Source: JBHJGM01 sp050331815
GTDB taxonomy: Bacteria > Verrucomicrobiota > Verrucomicrobiia > Opitutales > JBHJGM01
NCBI GenBank assembly: GCA_050331815.1
Contig: JBHJGM010000007.1
Span: 48,801-112,800, forward strand
Direction: 5' to 3'
Length of the DNA stretch: 64,000 nt
Both the position numbers and the translations under genes were made by a program. The notes beneath the pieces were generated by a model. It worked only from the letters and a program-made list of their open reading frames with translations, searched no databases and was not told the origin of the DNA. This document shows, one piece after another, positions 33,221 to 41,672 of the stretch (the first letter of the stretch is position 1; each line of letters opens with the position of its first letter).

Positions 33221-34972
33221 ATGGAACGCGCACAGATTGCCGAAATACTCGAAGAGATCGCCGCCCTGCTGGAAATTAAGGGCGAGAACACGTTTAAAGT
33301 ACGCGCCTACCAGAACGGTGCGCGGGCCGTGGAAACCCTCGACGAAGATCTGGGCACGCTCATCGACAACGACCGCCTCGACAAGGTCGACGGCATCGGT
33401 AAGGCGCTCGTGGAAAAGATCACGACGCTCTACCGCGATGAAGATCTGCCGTATTACACGGAGTTGAAAGCCTCCGTGCCCGAAGGTCTGCTGGAGTTGC
33501 TCGAGATCTCGGGTATGGGCCCGAAGAAGATCAAGAAAGTCTACGAGGAGCTGGAAGTCACCAATATCGATGAGCTCCGCAAGGCATGCGAAGACGGGCG
33601 GGTGGCGGATCTCAAAGGCTTTGGTAAAAAGACTGCAGAAAGCATCTTGAAGGGTATTGAAAACCGGGTGGCCTATGCGGCGCGGCATTTGTGGTGGGAT
33701 GCTTTTGAGGTGGCCGAACCGATTCTGGAAGGCCTGCGTGGGCTGGACGCTGTCGAATTGGCCGAGCACGCCGGTAGCCTGCGTCGCCGGGTCGAAACGG
33801 TGGGCGACCTCGATTTTCTTGTGGCCTCAGCAGACCCTAAGCCGGTCATGGACTGGTTTTGCCAGCGTGAGGGTGTCGAGGAGGTGCTGGCTCAGGGTGA
33901 GACCAAATCCTCTGTACGCTACGAGGGCGGCCTGCAGGCGGACCTGCGCGTGGTGCCCAAGGATCAGTTTCACTTTGCGTTGCACCATTTTACCGGCTCA
34001 AAAAACCACAACGTACGGATGCGTTCGCGGGCGCTGGAACACGGCTTCTCCCTGAGCGAATGGGGGCTCTTTCCCAAGGATGAACGTGGCAACGAGGATC
34101 GCGAAGCCGCCGAGCCGGTCGCCAGCGAGGAGGAATTGTTCGAGCGCCTGGGTTTGCGCTTCATCCCGCCCGAGTTGCGTGAAGACGCGGGGGAGATCGA
34201 GGCTGCTGAAATCGATGGCGGTGATGGCCTGCCGGAACTGATCGACTTTGGCGATCTGCGCGGCGTTTTCCATAACCACACGACCGCTTCGGATGGTCGG
34301 GGCACGTTGGAGCAGATGGTGGAGGCGGCCCAGGAGCACGGTTTTGATTACATCGGGCTGGCCGATCACTCCAAGGCCAGCTTCCAGGCAAACGGTCTGG
34401 ATGAAGCGCGACTGGAGGCGCAATTGGAGGCAGTCGAAAAGCTCAATGCCTCGAAGGCATTCAAGACGTGGTGTTTTTCTGGCATCGAGTGCGACATCCT
34501 CAAGGACGGCTCGCTCGATCTGGACGACGCGATCCTCAAGCGCTGCGACTACGTTGTCGTTTCGGTGCACTCGTCGATGTCCGGGATGAGCGAGGAAGCC
34601 ATGACGCAGCGCATCTGCAAGGCCCTGGAGCATGAGAGCGCCACCATGCTCGGGCACTTGACGGGTCGGTTACTGCTGCGCCGCGAAGCCTATGCGGTCA
34701 ATGCGAACAAGATCATCGACTGCGCGGCAGCGAACGGGAAGGTCATCGAGTTGAACGCCAACCCCTGGCGCCTGGACATGGACTGGCGGCACTGGCACCG
34801 CGCCCGCGACAAAGGCGTGCTCTGCGCGATCAATCCTGATGCTCATGACACCGACCAGCTCGATTTAACGCGGGCGGGGGTTCAGGTGGCGCGTAAGGGT
34901 TGGCTGCGCAAGGAAGATGTGCTGAATACGCGCACCACAAAGCAGATTAAAAAATTCCTGGGTCTGGATTAG
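33221..34972 (+). CDS. polX: DNA polymerase X family with PHP domain
   Basis: A 583-residue PolX-type repair polymerase. An N-terminal HhH/8-kDa-like region (about residues 1-150) has VDGIGKALVEKI and ISGMGPKKIKKV. The nucleotidyl transferase domain has GSLRRRVETVGDLDFLV with D196 and D198, and the third Asp D241 in QADLRVV. The C-terminal PHP domain (from about 348) has VFHNHTTASDG (H351, H353), GLADHS, GIECDIL and INPDAHD, consistent with 3'-5' exonuclease or AP-endonuclease activity. It works in base-excision type gap filling. A good GAGGAGG site precedes the ATG. Length is normal. Confidence 0.95.
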   Translation: MERAQIAEILEEIAALLEIKGENTFKVRAYQNGARAVETLDEDLGTLIDNDRLDKVDGIGKALVEKITTLYRDEDLPYYTELKASVPEGLLELLEISGMGPKKIKKVYEELEVTNIDELRKACEDGRVADLKGFGKKTAESILKGIENRVAYAARHLWWDAFEVAEPILEGLRGLDAVELAEHAGSLRRRVETVGDLDFLVASADPKPVMDWFCQREGVEEVLAQGETKSSVRYEGGLQADLRVVPKDQFHFALHHFTGSKNHNVRMRSRALEHGFSLSEWGLFPKDERGNEDREAAEPVASEEELFERLGLRFIPPELREDAGEIEAAEIDGGDGLPELIDFGDLRGVFHNHTTASDGRGTLEQMVEAAQEHGFDYIGLADHSKASFQANGLDEARLEAQLEAVEKLNASKAFKTWCFSGIECDILKDGSLDLDDAILKRCDYVVVSVHSSMSGMSEEAMTQRICKALEHESATMLGHLTGRLLLRREAYAVNANKIIDCAAANGKVIELNANPWRLDMDWRHWHRARDKGVLCAINPDAHDTDQLDLTRAGVQVARKGWLRKEDVLNTRTTKQIKKFLGLD

Positions 34973-35032
34973 GATCCTTACTTCAGGAATAAATCCTGGA
35001 AACGGGGGTCAGTTCGGACGAATTTTCCAATC

Positions 35033-35290
35033 ATGGAATCGTCCGTAGTTACTTCAAAAGGTCAGACCACCCTCCCCAAGCGCGTGCGGCAGCGGCTGAA
35101 TCTGAAGCAGGGTGACCGCCTTTACTTTCAGGAAAGCCAGAAAGGCGAAATCATCCTGGGGGCGAAAACCATGTTCATCGCGGAGTTTTCGCCGCTGAAA
35201 CTCAGCGCCATAGCGGTGCCACTTGAAAACGTTGACGACGCTGTCGAAAAGTCCTGTGCCAAGGAGGCACTGGGCGATGATTGCGATTGA
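35033..35290 (+). CDS. AbrB/SpoVT-type antitoxin
   Basis: An 85-residue protein with a complete swapped-hairpin AbrB domain: VVTSKGQTTLPKRVRQRLNL and then KQGDRLYF. The C-terminal 35 residues probably neutralise the toxin. It is the first gene of a toxin-antitoxin pair; the downstream PIN-domain toxin starts 14 bases before this stop. The antitoxin is intact while the toxin is broken, so the module no longer looks functional as an addiction system. Such antitoxins normally repress their own promoter, but no operator could be pinned down in the 60-base gap after polX. Confidence 0.88.
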   Translation: MESSVVTSKGQTTLPKRVRQRLNLKQGDRLYFQESQKGEIILGAKTMFIAEFSPLKLSAIAVPLENVDDAVEKSCAKEALGDDCD

Positions 35291-35672
35291 TACGAGCCTG
35301 CTGGTGCGCTTCGTCACAGGAGACATCCCGGAGCAAGAACTGGCCAGGGAACTGGTAGTTGAGCGCTGTGACGCAAAGAATCCCGCCTGCGTGAGCCTGC
35401 CCGTGGCGCTTAAGTTGTATTTTTTCCTGGCCAGGATCTAAAAAGTTGCGCCCGCGCAGATCCTGGAAGTCTTTCGCCAGCTTTTGGAAACCGTGGAGCT
35501 GCGGTTTCGGTTTCACGAGCAGTTGCTGGCGGCGTTAGAGGATTACGAAGCTGGCTACGGTTTTAGTGATGCGCTCATAGGCCATATCGGTCTGATTGAA
35601 GGCTGCGAGACAACGTGTACGTTTGGTCAAAAGGCTGCGCGCCTGTCTTCCTTTTCCTCGGAGGCGGGCTGA
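35277..35672 (+). pseudogene. VapC-like PIN-domain toxin, disrupted by a stop and with lost active-site residues
   Basis: From an ATG at 35277 the frame reads MIAIDTSLLVRFVTGDIPEQ, a typical PIN-domain start with the first catalytic Asp (D5). Codon 55 is TAA (35439-35441). The same frame then continues with a clear PIN C-terminus (YGFSDALIGHIGLIEGCE, then TCTFGQKAARL) to a stop at 35672, a total of about 131 codons, the normal VapC length. Two other catalytic positions are changed: the Glu in the usual VxxLE segment is Lys (VALKLYFF, codon 46) and the Asp of TFDxKA is Gly (TFGQKA, codon 117). The gene is therefore decayed by a nonsense change and by substitutions, not by a frameshift. Confidence 0.85.
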
Positions 35673-35725
35673 TTGCGCCCGTTGACATCGCAGAGGGCAG
35701 TGCTTACTCCGGTCTGCATTGGAGG

Positions 35726-36703
35726 ATGAGGGACCTGCTCAAACAAGTGGCCCGGCTGCGCGTGCTGGTGGTCGGCGACGTGATGCTGGATCATTACATC
35801 TGGGGGGATGCTTCGCGCATTTCCCCGGAGGCGCCGGTGCCGGTGGTGACCGTAGAGCGCGATGTGTACGGAGCGGGCGCGGCTGCCAACGTGGCCCTGA
35901 ATTGCGTGGACCTGGGCGCTGAGGCGACCCTGGCCGGACCGATCGGCGCGGATGCGGCGGGCACACGTCTGCAGGCGCTGTTGGTTGAGCGTGGGGCGCA
36001 ACTGGCACCGTTTTGCGTGCGCGAGGGCACGCCGACAGTAGTCAAGACACGGGTGGTGGTGCGCGGGCAGCAGCTCTGCCGCCTGGACCGCGAAGCCGCG
36101 CCCCCGGTTTACAGCCTGGACGCCGCAAACTGCCTCGATGCTCTATCAGAATGGGTTTCCGAGTGCGATACAGTGATTGTATCCGATTATGCCAAGGGAG
36201 CGGTCAGCGAAAAGCTGCTTGACCATCTGGTGCGGGAATCGCGCAGCGAAAACACGTTTCTGGCGGTCGACCCCAAGCCTTCGCGTCCGCTGGCGTTTCG
36301 CGGCGTGGATTTGCTGACGCCCAACCGGGCGGAAGCCCTGCAACTGGCCGGCATTTCGATTGGGCGGCATGAGGACTTTCCGGCCGAGGCGGTGTGCGCG
36401 GCGATTTGGCAAACGTACGCCCCGCGAAACCTCGTCATCACCCTGGGCTCGGAGGGGATGCTGCTTTCGCGCGAAGGCCGCTGCCTGGAGCGCATCCCCA
36501 CCTTTGCCCGGGAGGTCTTCGACGTGTCTGGCGCGGGCGATACCTCGGTGGCGGCCCTGGCGCTGGGCTTGACCGCGGGCGCATCGTTGCCAGAGGCGGC
36601 GCGGTTTGCCAACACCGCTGCGGGTGTCGTGGTGGGCAAGCTGGGTGCGGCCACCGTGACGCCGGATGAACTCCTGAGCTTCGGCTCAAACCCTGTTGCC
36701 TGA
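35726..36703 (+). CDS. rfaE1: D-glycero-beta-D-manno-heptose-7-phosphate kinase (RfaE/HldE kinase domain)
   Basis: A 325-residue PfkB-family sugar kinase. VLVVGDVMLDHYIWGDASRI and SPEAPVPVVTVER are the RfaE domain I signature, AGAAANVALN the sugar-binding region, and VSGAGDTSVAALALGL carries the catalytic Asp. It phosphorylates heptose 7-phosphate in ADP-heptose synthesis for the lipopolysaccharide core. Only the kinase domain is present; the adenylyltransferase domain fused in E. coli HldE is absent and must be encoded elsewhere. The ATG at 35726 matches homologue starts although a GGAGG abuts it closely. It heads a run with kdsA, kdsB and kdsD. Confidence 0.92.
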   Translation: MRDLLKQVARLRVLVVGDVMLDHYIWGDASRISPEAPVPVVTVERDVYGAGAAANVALNCVDLGAEATLAGPIGADAAGTRLQALLVERGAQLAPFCVREGTPTVVKTRVVVRGQQLCRLDREAAPPVYSLDAANCLDALSEWVSECDTVIVSDYAKGAVSEKLLDHLVRESRSENTFLAVDPKPSRPLAFRGVDLLTPNRAEALQLAGISIGRHEDFPAEAVCAAIWQTYAPRNLVITLGSEGMLLSREGRCLERIPTFAREVFDVSGAGDTSVAALALGLTAGASLPEAARFANTAAGVVVGKLGAATVTPDELLSFGSNPVA

Positions 36704-36739
36704 GGGCGTATCCAGATTTGAATACAATTTTTACAAACC

Positions 36740-37549
36740 GTGTTTCACGATCCTGAAAAGCTGCTGCTGCTGGCTGGGCCCTGTTCGCTCGAAAGCCAGG
36801 AAACCTGCCGGCCCGTCGCAGAGATGCTGGTGGGGCTTCGGCAGCGGCTGCCGCAACTGAACGTGGTCTTCAAAGGCTCTTTCGATAAGGCCAACCGCAC
36901 CTCGCTCAAGGGCGCTCGCGGTCCGGGCATTGAGGAGGGCCTGGATCTGCTGCGCTGGGTGAAAGCCGAATACAGCCTGCCGGTGGTCACGGACATTCAT
37001 CTGCCGGTGCAGGCGGAGGTGGTTGGCGAAGTTTGCGATGTGCTGCAGATTCCCGCTTTCCTGTGTCGACAGACCGATTTGCTGGTCGCGGCGGCGCAAA
37101 CTGGGCGTATCGTCAACGTCAAGAAGGGGCAGTTTTTGTCGCCGCAGGAGATGGCCTTTGTGGTGCAAAAGCTCGAAGGGGCGGACGCGCAGGAGATTTG
37201 GCAAACCGAGCGCGGAACGTTTTTTGGCTACCAGAATCTGGTGGTGGACATGCGCGCGTTTACCTGGATGCAAGGGCACGGCTGGCCAGCTATTTTTGAC
37301 GCTACGCACAGTGTACAACTGCCCGGTGCGGCAGGTGGTCAAAGCGGGGGCTTGCGCGAATTCGTTCCGGCGCTGACCCGCGCGGCCCTGGCTGCCGGTG
37401 CCGACGGTCTGTTCATCGAGACGCATCCAAACCCGGATAAAGCGCTTTCGGACGGTCCCAGCCAAATTCCGCTGGAGCAGTTTGAGGCGCTGGTCGAGTC
37501 CGCCCTGGCGGTTTGGCTGGCCACGCGGGATGTATCCAAAAACGCATGA
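36740..37549 (+). CDS. kdsA: 3-deoxy-8-phosphooctulonate synthase (KdsA, metal-dependent type)
   Basis: A 269-residue aldolase-type enzyme joining arabinose 5-phosphate and phosphoenolpyruvate to Kdo 8-phosphate for lipopolysaccharide. It starts at GTG. LLAGPCSLES has Cys at position 15 where metal-independent KdsA (E. coli) has Asn, and DATHSVQLPG plus FIETHPNPDKALSDGP supply the other metal ligands (His, Glu, Asp), so this is the metal-dependent class as in Aquifex. FKGSFDKANRTS is the substrate loop. The stop overlaps the kdsB start by four bases. Confidence 0.95.
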   Translation: MFHDPEKLLLLAGPCSLESQETCRPVAEMLVGLRQRLPQLNVVFKGSFDKANRTSLKGARGPGIEEGLDLLRWVKAEYSLPVVTDIHLPVQAEVVGEVCDVLQIPAFLCRQTDLLVAAAQTGRIVNVKKGQFLSPQEMAFVVQKLEGADAQEIWQTERGTFFGYQNLVVDMRAFTWMQGHGWPAIFDATHSVQLPGAAGGQSGGLREFVPALTRAALAAGADGLFIETHPNPDKALSDGPSQIPLEQFEALVESALAVWLATRDVSKNA

Positions 37550-38301
37550 CGGGCGAAATCGAGACGGCGGTGATCGTGCCGGCCAGGTTGGCTTCGCAGC
37601 GTTTTCCGCGAAAGTTGCTGGCATCATTGCGGGGCCGTCCCTTGATTCTCTGGACGGCGGCGGCCATTAAAAAAGCCGCTCCCGGGTTACCGCTGTACTT
37701 TGCCGTGGCCGAAGCGGAGCTTGCCCGAGCGCTTCAAGACGAGGGCTTTCAGACAGTTTTAACCGATCCGGATCTGCCCAGCGGCACGGATCGCCTGGCC
37801 GCGGCCAACCGGCAGATCGGAGCCCGGAAAGTCCTCAACGTCCAGGCGGATGAGCCGCTCGTATCCGAAAATCAGATACAGGTGCTGCGAAGGCTGCTTG
37901 AGGATTCCGAGGCAGAGATGGCGACCCTGGCCACACCTTTTGAGTCGCCGGAGGCATTCCGCAACGAGAACAACGTAAAGGTGGTGCGCGGTGCTGAGGG
38001 GCAGGCGTTGTATTTTTCAAGGGCACCGATCCCGTATCCACGCGGCAACTACGAGCGGCTAGATGTTGCCTGGCTGCGCAGCGCCGGCTGTCTGCACCAC
38101 CTGGGCCTTTACGGCTATCGGGCAGCGTTCCTCGAACAATTTTCCGGCTGGCCGGCGGGGCGACTGGAGCAGGCTGAGAGGCTGGAGCAGTTGCGCGCGC
38201 TGGAGCGTGGCTGCCGTATTGCCGTGGGCGTGGTGAACGAGCGCACCGTCGGCGTGGATACGCCCGAGGATCTGGCCGCAGTGGAAGCGCTACTGCAGTG
38301 A
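37546..38301 (+). CDS. kdsB: 3-deoxy-manno-octulosonate cytidylyltransferase
   Basis: A 251-residue CMP-Kdo synthetase that activates Kdo for transfer to lipid A. VIVPARLASQRFPRKLL is the nucleotide-binding signature, LNVQADEPLV the metal/CTP site, and SGTDRLAAA and YFSRAPIPYPRG further family blocks. The ATG at 37546 overlaps the kdsA stop (ATGA), so translation is probably coupled. The frame is open upstream within kdsA but not used. Length is normal. Confidence 0.95.
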   Translation: MTGEIETAVIVPARLASQRFPRKLLASLRGRPLILWTAAAIKKAAPGLPLYFAVAEAELARALQDEGFQTVLTDPDLPSGTDRLAAANRQIGARKVLNVQADEPLVSENQIQVLRRLLEDSEAEMATLATPFESPEAFRNENNVKVVRGAEGQALYFSRAPIPYPRGNYERLDVAWLRSAGCLHHLGLYGYRAAFLEQFSGWPAGRLEQAERLEQLRALERGCRIAVGVVNERTVGVDTPEDLAAVEALLQ

Positions 38302-38373
38302 GCGATTTGCGCGTTGACCCATTGAGGCGATGCACGGGAAGTTGATCCGCCAATTGATCTTTTGAACCGAGCC

Positions 38374-39339
38374 ATGGAGATGAACGATCCGTACGCGACT
38401 GCCCGCGAAGTTTTCGACAAGGAGATCGCTGCGCTTGAATCGGTCAAGGCGGCCATCGAGCCCGTATTTGGGCAGGCGGTGGCGCTGATCGCGGCGGCAA
38501 GCGGAAAGCTGGTCGTCAGCGGCATCGGCAAGAGTGGGATCATCGGGCATAAGATTGCGGCAACCTTTTCCAGCACGGGTACGCCGGCGGTCTTCATGAA
38601 CGCTGCCGAGGCGTTGCATGGGGATCTGGGCGTGGTCAGCCCCGACGACATCGTCATCTTGATCTCCAACAGCGGCTCGACGGTTGAGCTGGTGAAGCTG
38701 CTACCGAGCGTACGCCGACAGGGGGCGAAGGTGATCGGTATTTTTGGCAAGGCGGATGCGCCGCTGGGGACAAAGTGCGACTGCGTGCTGCCGGCCGTGG
38801 TCGCCGAGGAAGCCTGCCCGCTCAACCTGGCACCGATGAGCAGCACCACCGCCGCGCTGGTCGTGGGCGATGCACTGGCGGCGGCGGTGATGCGGGTAAA
38901 GGGAGTTACGCGGGATGATTTTGCCTGGCGGCATCCCGGGGGTCACCTTGGGCGCAACCTGCTCTTGCGCGCCAGCGATGTCATGCACTCGGGCGAGCAG
39001 CTGCCACGTGTGAGCCCGGACGCGGACTTTCGTGCGCTGCTGGTGGAGATGACGCGGGTCAACCTGGGGGCGGTGTGCGTCTGCGATGCGACGGGACGGC
39101 TGCTGGGTATTGTGACCGATGGCGATGTGCGGCGGTTTGTCCTCAAGGGGCAGGGCATGGAGTCGTCCGCGCGGGAGCTGATGACGCCCGATCCGGTTAC
39201 CGTGAGCCCAGACCTGCAGCTGGGACAGGTGTTGGAAGTGATGGAAAATCGCGGACGGCAGATCTACATCGTGCCGGTGACAGGCGCTGATGGGGCAGCC
39301 CTTGGCATGGTCCGCATGCACGAGATCGTCGGTAGTTAA
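38374..39339 (+). CDS. kdsD: Arabinose-5-phosphate isomerase, KpsF/GutQ family
   Basis: A 321-residue enzyme that isomerises ribulose 5-phosphate to arabinose 5-phosphate, the first step of Kdo synthesis. An N-terminal SIS domain (about residues 30-175) has VSGIGKSGIIGHKIAATFSS and ILISNSGSTVELVKLLP, plus HPGGHLGRNLL. Two CBS domains follow (about 200-320) with ARELMTPDPVTVSPD. The start is uncertain: ATG at 38374 is used, but ATG at 38380 with a GGAG directly before it is an alternative. Placement after kdsA and kdsB completes a Kdo module. Confidence 0.93.
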   Translation: MEMNDPYATAREVFDKEIAALESVKAAIEPVFGQAVALIAAASGKLVVSGIGKSGIIGHKIAATFSSTGTPAVFMNAAEALHGDLGVVSPDDIVILISNSGSTVELVKLLPSVRRQGAKVIGIFGKADAPLGTKCDCVLPAVVAEEACPLNLAPMSSTTAALVVGDALAAAVMRVKGVTRDDFAWRHPGGHLGRNLLLRASDVMHSGEQLPRVSPDADFRALLVEMTRVNLGAVCVCDATGRLLGIVTDGDVRRFVLKGQGMESSARELMTPDPVTVSPDLQLGQVLEVMENRGRQIYIVPVTGADGAALGMVRMHEIVGS

Positions 39340-39394
39340 GAAGCGGCAGGGATTTTGGCGCAGGAAGTTTTTTTCGGCAGCGCAGGAGGCCGGA

Positions 39395-40480
39395 TCAAAA
39401 ACGCCAGGTGGTGTCGATGCGGAAGCGCACGCCCTGCTCCGGGCCGATGATCTGCTCGGTCAGCGAGAGACGGGCCATGACCGTGAGTGATGAGGCCAGG
39501 GAGACGATGGCGCGAAAGTCGTGGCCCTTGATGTTACTGCGGCCGAAGCGTGAAAGCGTGTCCTGAGCGTACTCTTCGTTGACAGCAAGTGACTCGACGT
39601 AGGCGTAATTGTAGCGCAGGCGCAGATCGCCGCGTTGGCGGTTTTCGCCCCAGCTTGCGCCCAGCCCGAAGGCAAACACATCGTCACTGAATTGCGCGAT
39701 CACCGGGTCATCGGCAATGCCGCTGTAATCCTGCACGTTAACAATCCCGTCAAAACCCAGCCAGGCCGGTGCGCCGACCAGGGTGCGTTCCAGCCGCGCT
39801 GAGCCCACCAGCACGAAGTAGTCTCGCTCACCGGTAAGCTCGGTGAGGTTTTGCGGATCGGGCCGTCCGCCAAAGCGGTGCCCGCTGAACTGAAAACGAA
39901 GCGTTCCCAGCGGCACCGGTTGCTGCCACTCGGCCTGGGCGGACCAGAGGTCGCCGTGTAGCTTGATCGAGCCATCCGGCAGACGGAAATAGGAGGCAGC
40001 CAGCGTAAGGCGCGCGTTTCCGGGCCGCCACGTTTTGGCGAGATGGATGCCGGTCGGGTCCACGTCGCGGTCCCAGAAATAGTCGGTGACAAACCGGTAG
40101 GGAAAGCCCTGACGTCCGGTCGTCAGCCGCCAACCTGCGCGCTGGTAGCGAAGGAAGTAGCGGTCCGCAAAGACGTCGCGATCGGGAATCGCATTGTCGT
40201 CGAAGCGAATCAGCGTGATCGTTGGCGTGTTCTGGTTTTCGAAGGTACCGGTGCGCGCGCGGACGTTGACTTCCCAGTGTGCTGAAGGCTCCCAGCGCAG
40301 GCCGAGGCGCTGGGTCAGGCGCACGCGCGTGCGGTCGGCCCGCCCGACCACCGAATCCCGCTCGGACTCAAAGCGGAAGCGTGTGTCGCCGTACAGGTGG
40401 ATGGAGGCTGCTTCGTTCAGGGCAACGTCGGCCTGAACCAGGGTCGTTGTGCAGATACCAAGCAGCAGCCAGGCACGCAT
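39395..40480 (-). CDS. Outer-membrane beta-barrel (porin-like) protein
   Basis: A 361-residue protein with a signal peptide (MRAWLLLGICTTTLVQA). The rest alternates polar and hydrophobic residues in many short strands (GDTRFRFESERD, RLTQRLGLRWEPSAHWEVNVRAR) and ends in RIDTTWRF, a terminal Phe as needed for outer-membrane barrel insertion. It resembles alginate-export or short porin-type barrels, but I cannot name the family or substrate. It converges with kdsD across a 55-base gap. The start at the third Met is chosen for the signal peptide. Confidence 0.78.
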   Translation of the reverse strand: MRAWLLLGICTTTLVQADVALNEAASIHLYGDTRFRFESERDSVVGRADRTRVRLTQRLGLRWEPSAHWEVNVRARTGTFENQNTPTITLIRFDDNAIPDRDVFADRYFLRYQRAGWRLTTGRQGFPYRFVTDYFWDRDVDPTGIHLAKTWRPGNARLTLAASYFRLPDGSIKLHGDLWSAQAEWQQPVPLGTLRFQFSGHRFGGRPDPQNLTELTGERDYFVLVGSARLERTLVGAPAWLGFDGIVNVQDYSGIADDPVIAQFSDDVFAFGLGASWGENRQRGDLRLRYNYAYVESLAVNEEYAQDTLSRFGRSNIKGHDFRAIVSLASSLTVMARLSLTEQIIGPEQGVRFRIDTTWRF

Positions 40481-40542
40481 CCGTGCGGCTGGCCGGCAGC
40501 GGTGCCTTTTCGTGCAGCGAGCCACGCGTGGAGATGGCCCCT

Positions 40543-41067
40543 TCAACGAACTTCGGGCAGGGATGCGCTTTCATCGAAAACCTCGTCCGTACCGATCTCG
40601 CTGGTGGCTTTATCAATCTGCACACGCAGGCGATCGAGCTTGTCCAGGGGCAAATTGAGAAAGAGATCGAGGCGGCGATTCATCAAATGAGCCACCTGCA
40701 GGAACAGGCGCCGTTGCGCTTCCAGCGGTCCGTCGAAGGCGGCAGGGTCGGGCGCGCCCCAGTGAGCGATGATGGGCTGGCCCGGCCAGATGGGGCACGA
40801 TTCGCGGGCGTTGTCGCAGACGGTAATCACAAAGTCGAAGTGGACGTCGGCAAACTCTTTCCAGGACTTGCTGCGCGCGGGCGAGGGATCCACACCGAAG
40901 TTCGCGCGCAGGATCTCGAGCGTGAGCGGGTGGGGTGCGTCTTTGGGCGCGGCCCCCGCGCTGTAGCTGGCAAAGCGCTGGGGCGCTTTTTTGCGCAGCA
41001 GGTATTCGCACAGGATGCTGCGGGCGCTGTTGCCCGTGCACAGGAAGAGGACTTTGAGTTTGTTCAT
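40543..41067 (-). CDS. arsC: Arsenate reductase, low-molecular-weight phosphatase type
   Basis: A 174-residue thioredoxin-linked-type ArsC. VLFLCTGNSARS is the phosphatase-like loop with nucleophile C10. The redox pair appears as C84 and C91 in VCDNARESCPIWPG, equal to C82/C89 of the S. aureus enzyme. It reduces arsenate to arsenite. The C-terminal extension of about 40 residues is a bit longer than in classical ArsC. Its start overlaps the arsR stop by four bases. No arsenite pump (ArsB or Acr3) follows in this window, so export must be encoded elsewhere. Confidence 0.92.
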   Translation of the reverse strand: MNKLKVLFLCTGNSARSILCEYLLRKKAPQRFASYSAGAAPKDAPHPLTLEILRANFGVDPSPARSKSWKEFADVHFDFVITVCDNARESCPIWPGQPIIAHWGAPDPAAFDGPLEAQRRLFLQVAHLMNRRLDLFLNLPLDKLDRLRVQIDKATSEIGTDEVFDESASLPEVR

Positions 41068-41468
41068 CGGCTGTGGTTGGCGGTGCTGGATTGATGCAGG
41101 GGAGGATGGTCCAGGGGCGGGGGGCAGGCGGCCTGTGTGCGACGCAGCCGAGTGACCAAAGCCTGCAGCTTGCGCAGGTCGGCCTTGAAGTGAAGCGACT
41201 CGCCACCGAGGTCCTGCAGGCATTTGAGGTTTTCAACGAGCAGTGCGCTGGGTGGCTCTACGAGGCGGTAGACCCGCCACTGCGCCTGATGGGAGCTTTC
41301 AACGAGCCCGAGTTGTTTGAGGTAGCGCAGTTGCTTGGAGATCTTCACCTGGTCGGCGCTCAGGATTTCCATCAGGTGGCAGACGCAGAGCGGGCCCTGG
41401 CGCAGGAGGTTGAGGATGCGCAGACGCTGCCGGTCACACAGGCATTTGTAGACATGGATGACGTCCAT
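41064..41468 (-). CDS. arsR: ArsR-family arsenic-responsive repressor
   Basis: A 134-residue winged-helix repressor. CDRQRLRILNLLRQGPLCVCHL holds the arsenite-binding pair C28 and C30 of the classic ELCVCDL motif, and SADQVKISKQLRYLKQLGLVE is the recognition helix region. On binding arsenite it should leave the operator and allow arsRC expression. The C-terminal 40 residues are a variable tail. It is divergent from the UDP-glucose dehydrogenase gene. A short palindrome directly upstream may be its operator. Confidence 0.92.
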   Translation of the reverse strand: MDVIHVYKCLCDRQRLRILNLLRQGPLCVCHLMEILSADQVKISKQLRYLKQLGLVESSHQAQWRVYRLVEPPSALLVENLKCLQDLGGESLHFKADLRKLQALVTRLRRTQAACPPPLDHPPLHQSSTANHSR

Positions 41469-41471
41469 AAC

Positions 41472-41486
41472 TTATGTATGCCATAA
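41472..41486. promoter_or_regulatory. Candidate ArsR operator
   Basis: TTATG-5 bases-CATAA forms an inverted repeat 4 bases upstream of the arsR start, in an AT-rich segment that also contains TATATAC-like sequence. Position and symmetry fit autoregulation; no further evidence. Confidence 0.4.
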
Positions 41487-41672
41487 ATTGTATATACTGC
41501 CAGATGAAACTACGTGAGCCCTCATGATTTTGTCGGAGGCGCTTCCAGCGCGGATTCCGGTGGTTGACTGGGGGAGGTCGTGGCCGATAGAGGAACGGCG
41601 CAATCGGTACTCGGGTTCCGGTTGTTTCCGACGCTCGAAATCGCGTTGGGCCTTCTTCAGCTCTCCAGACCC

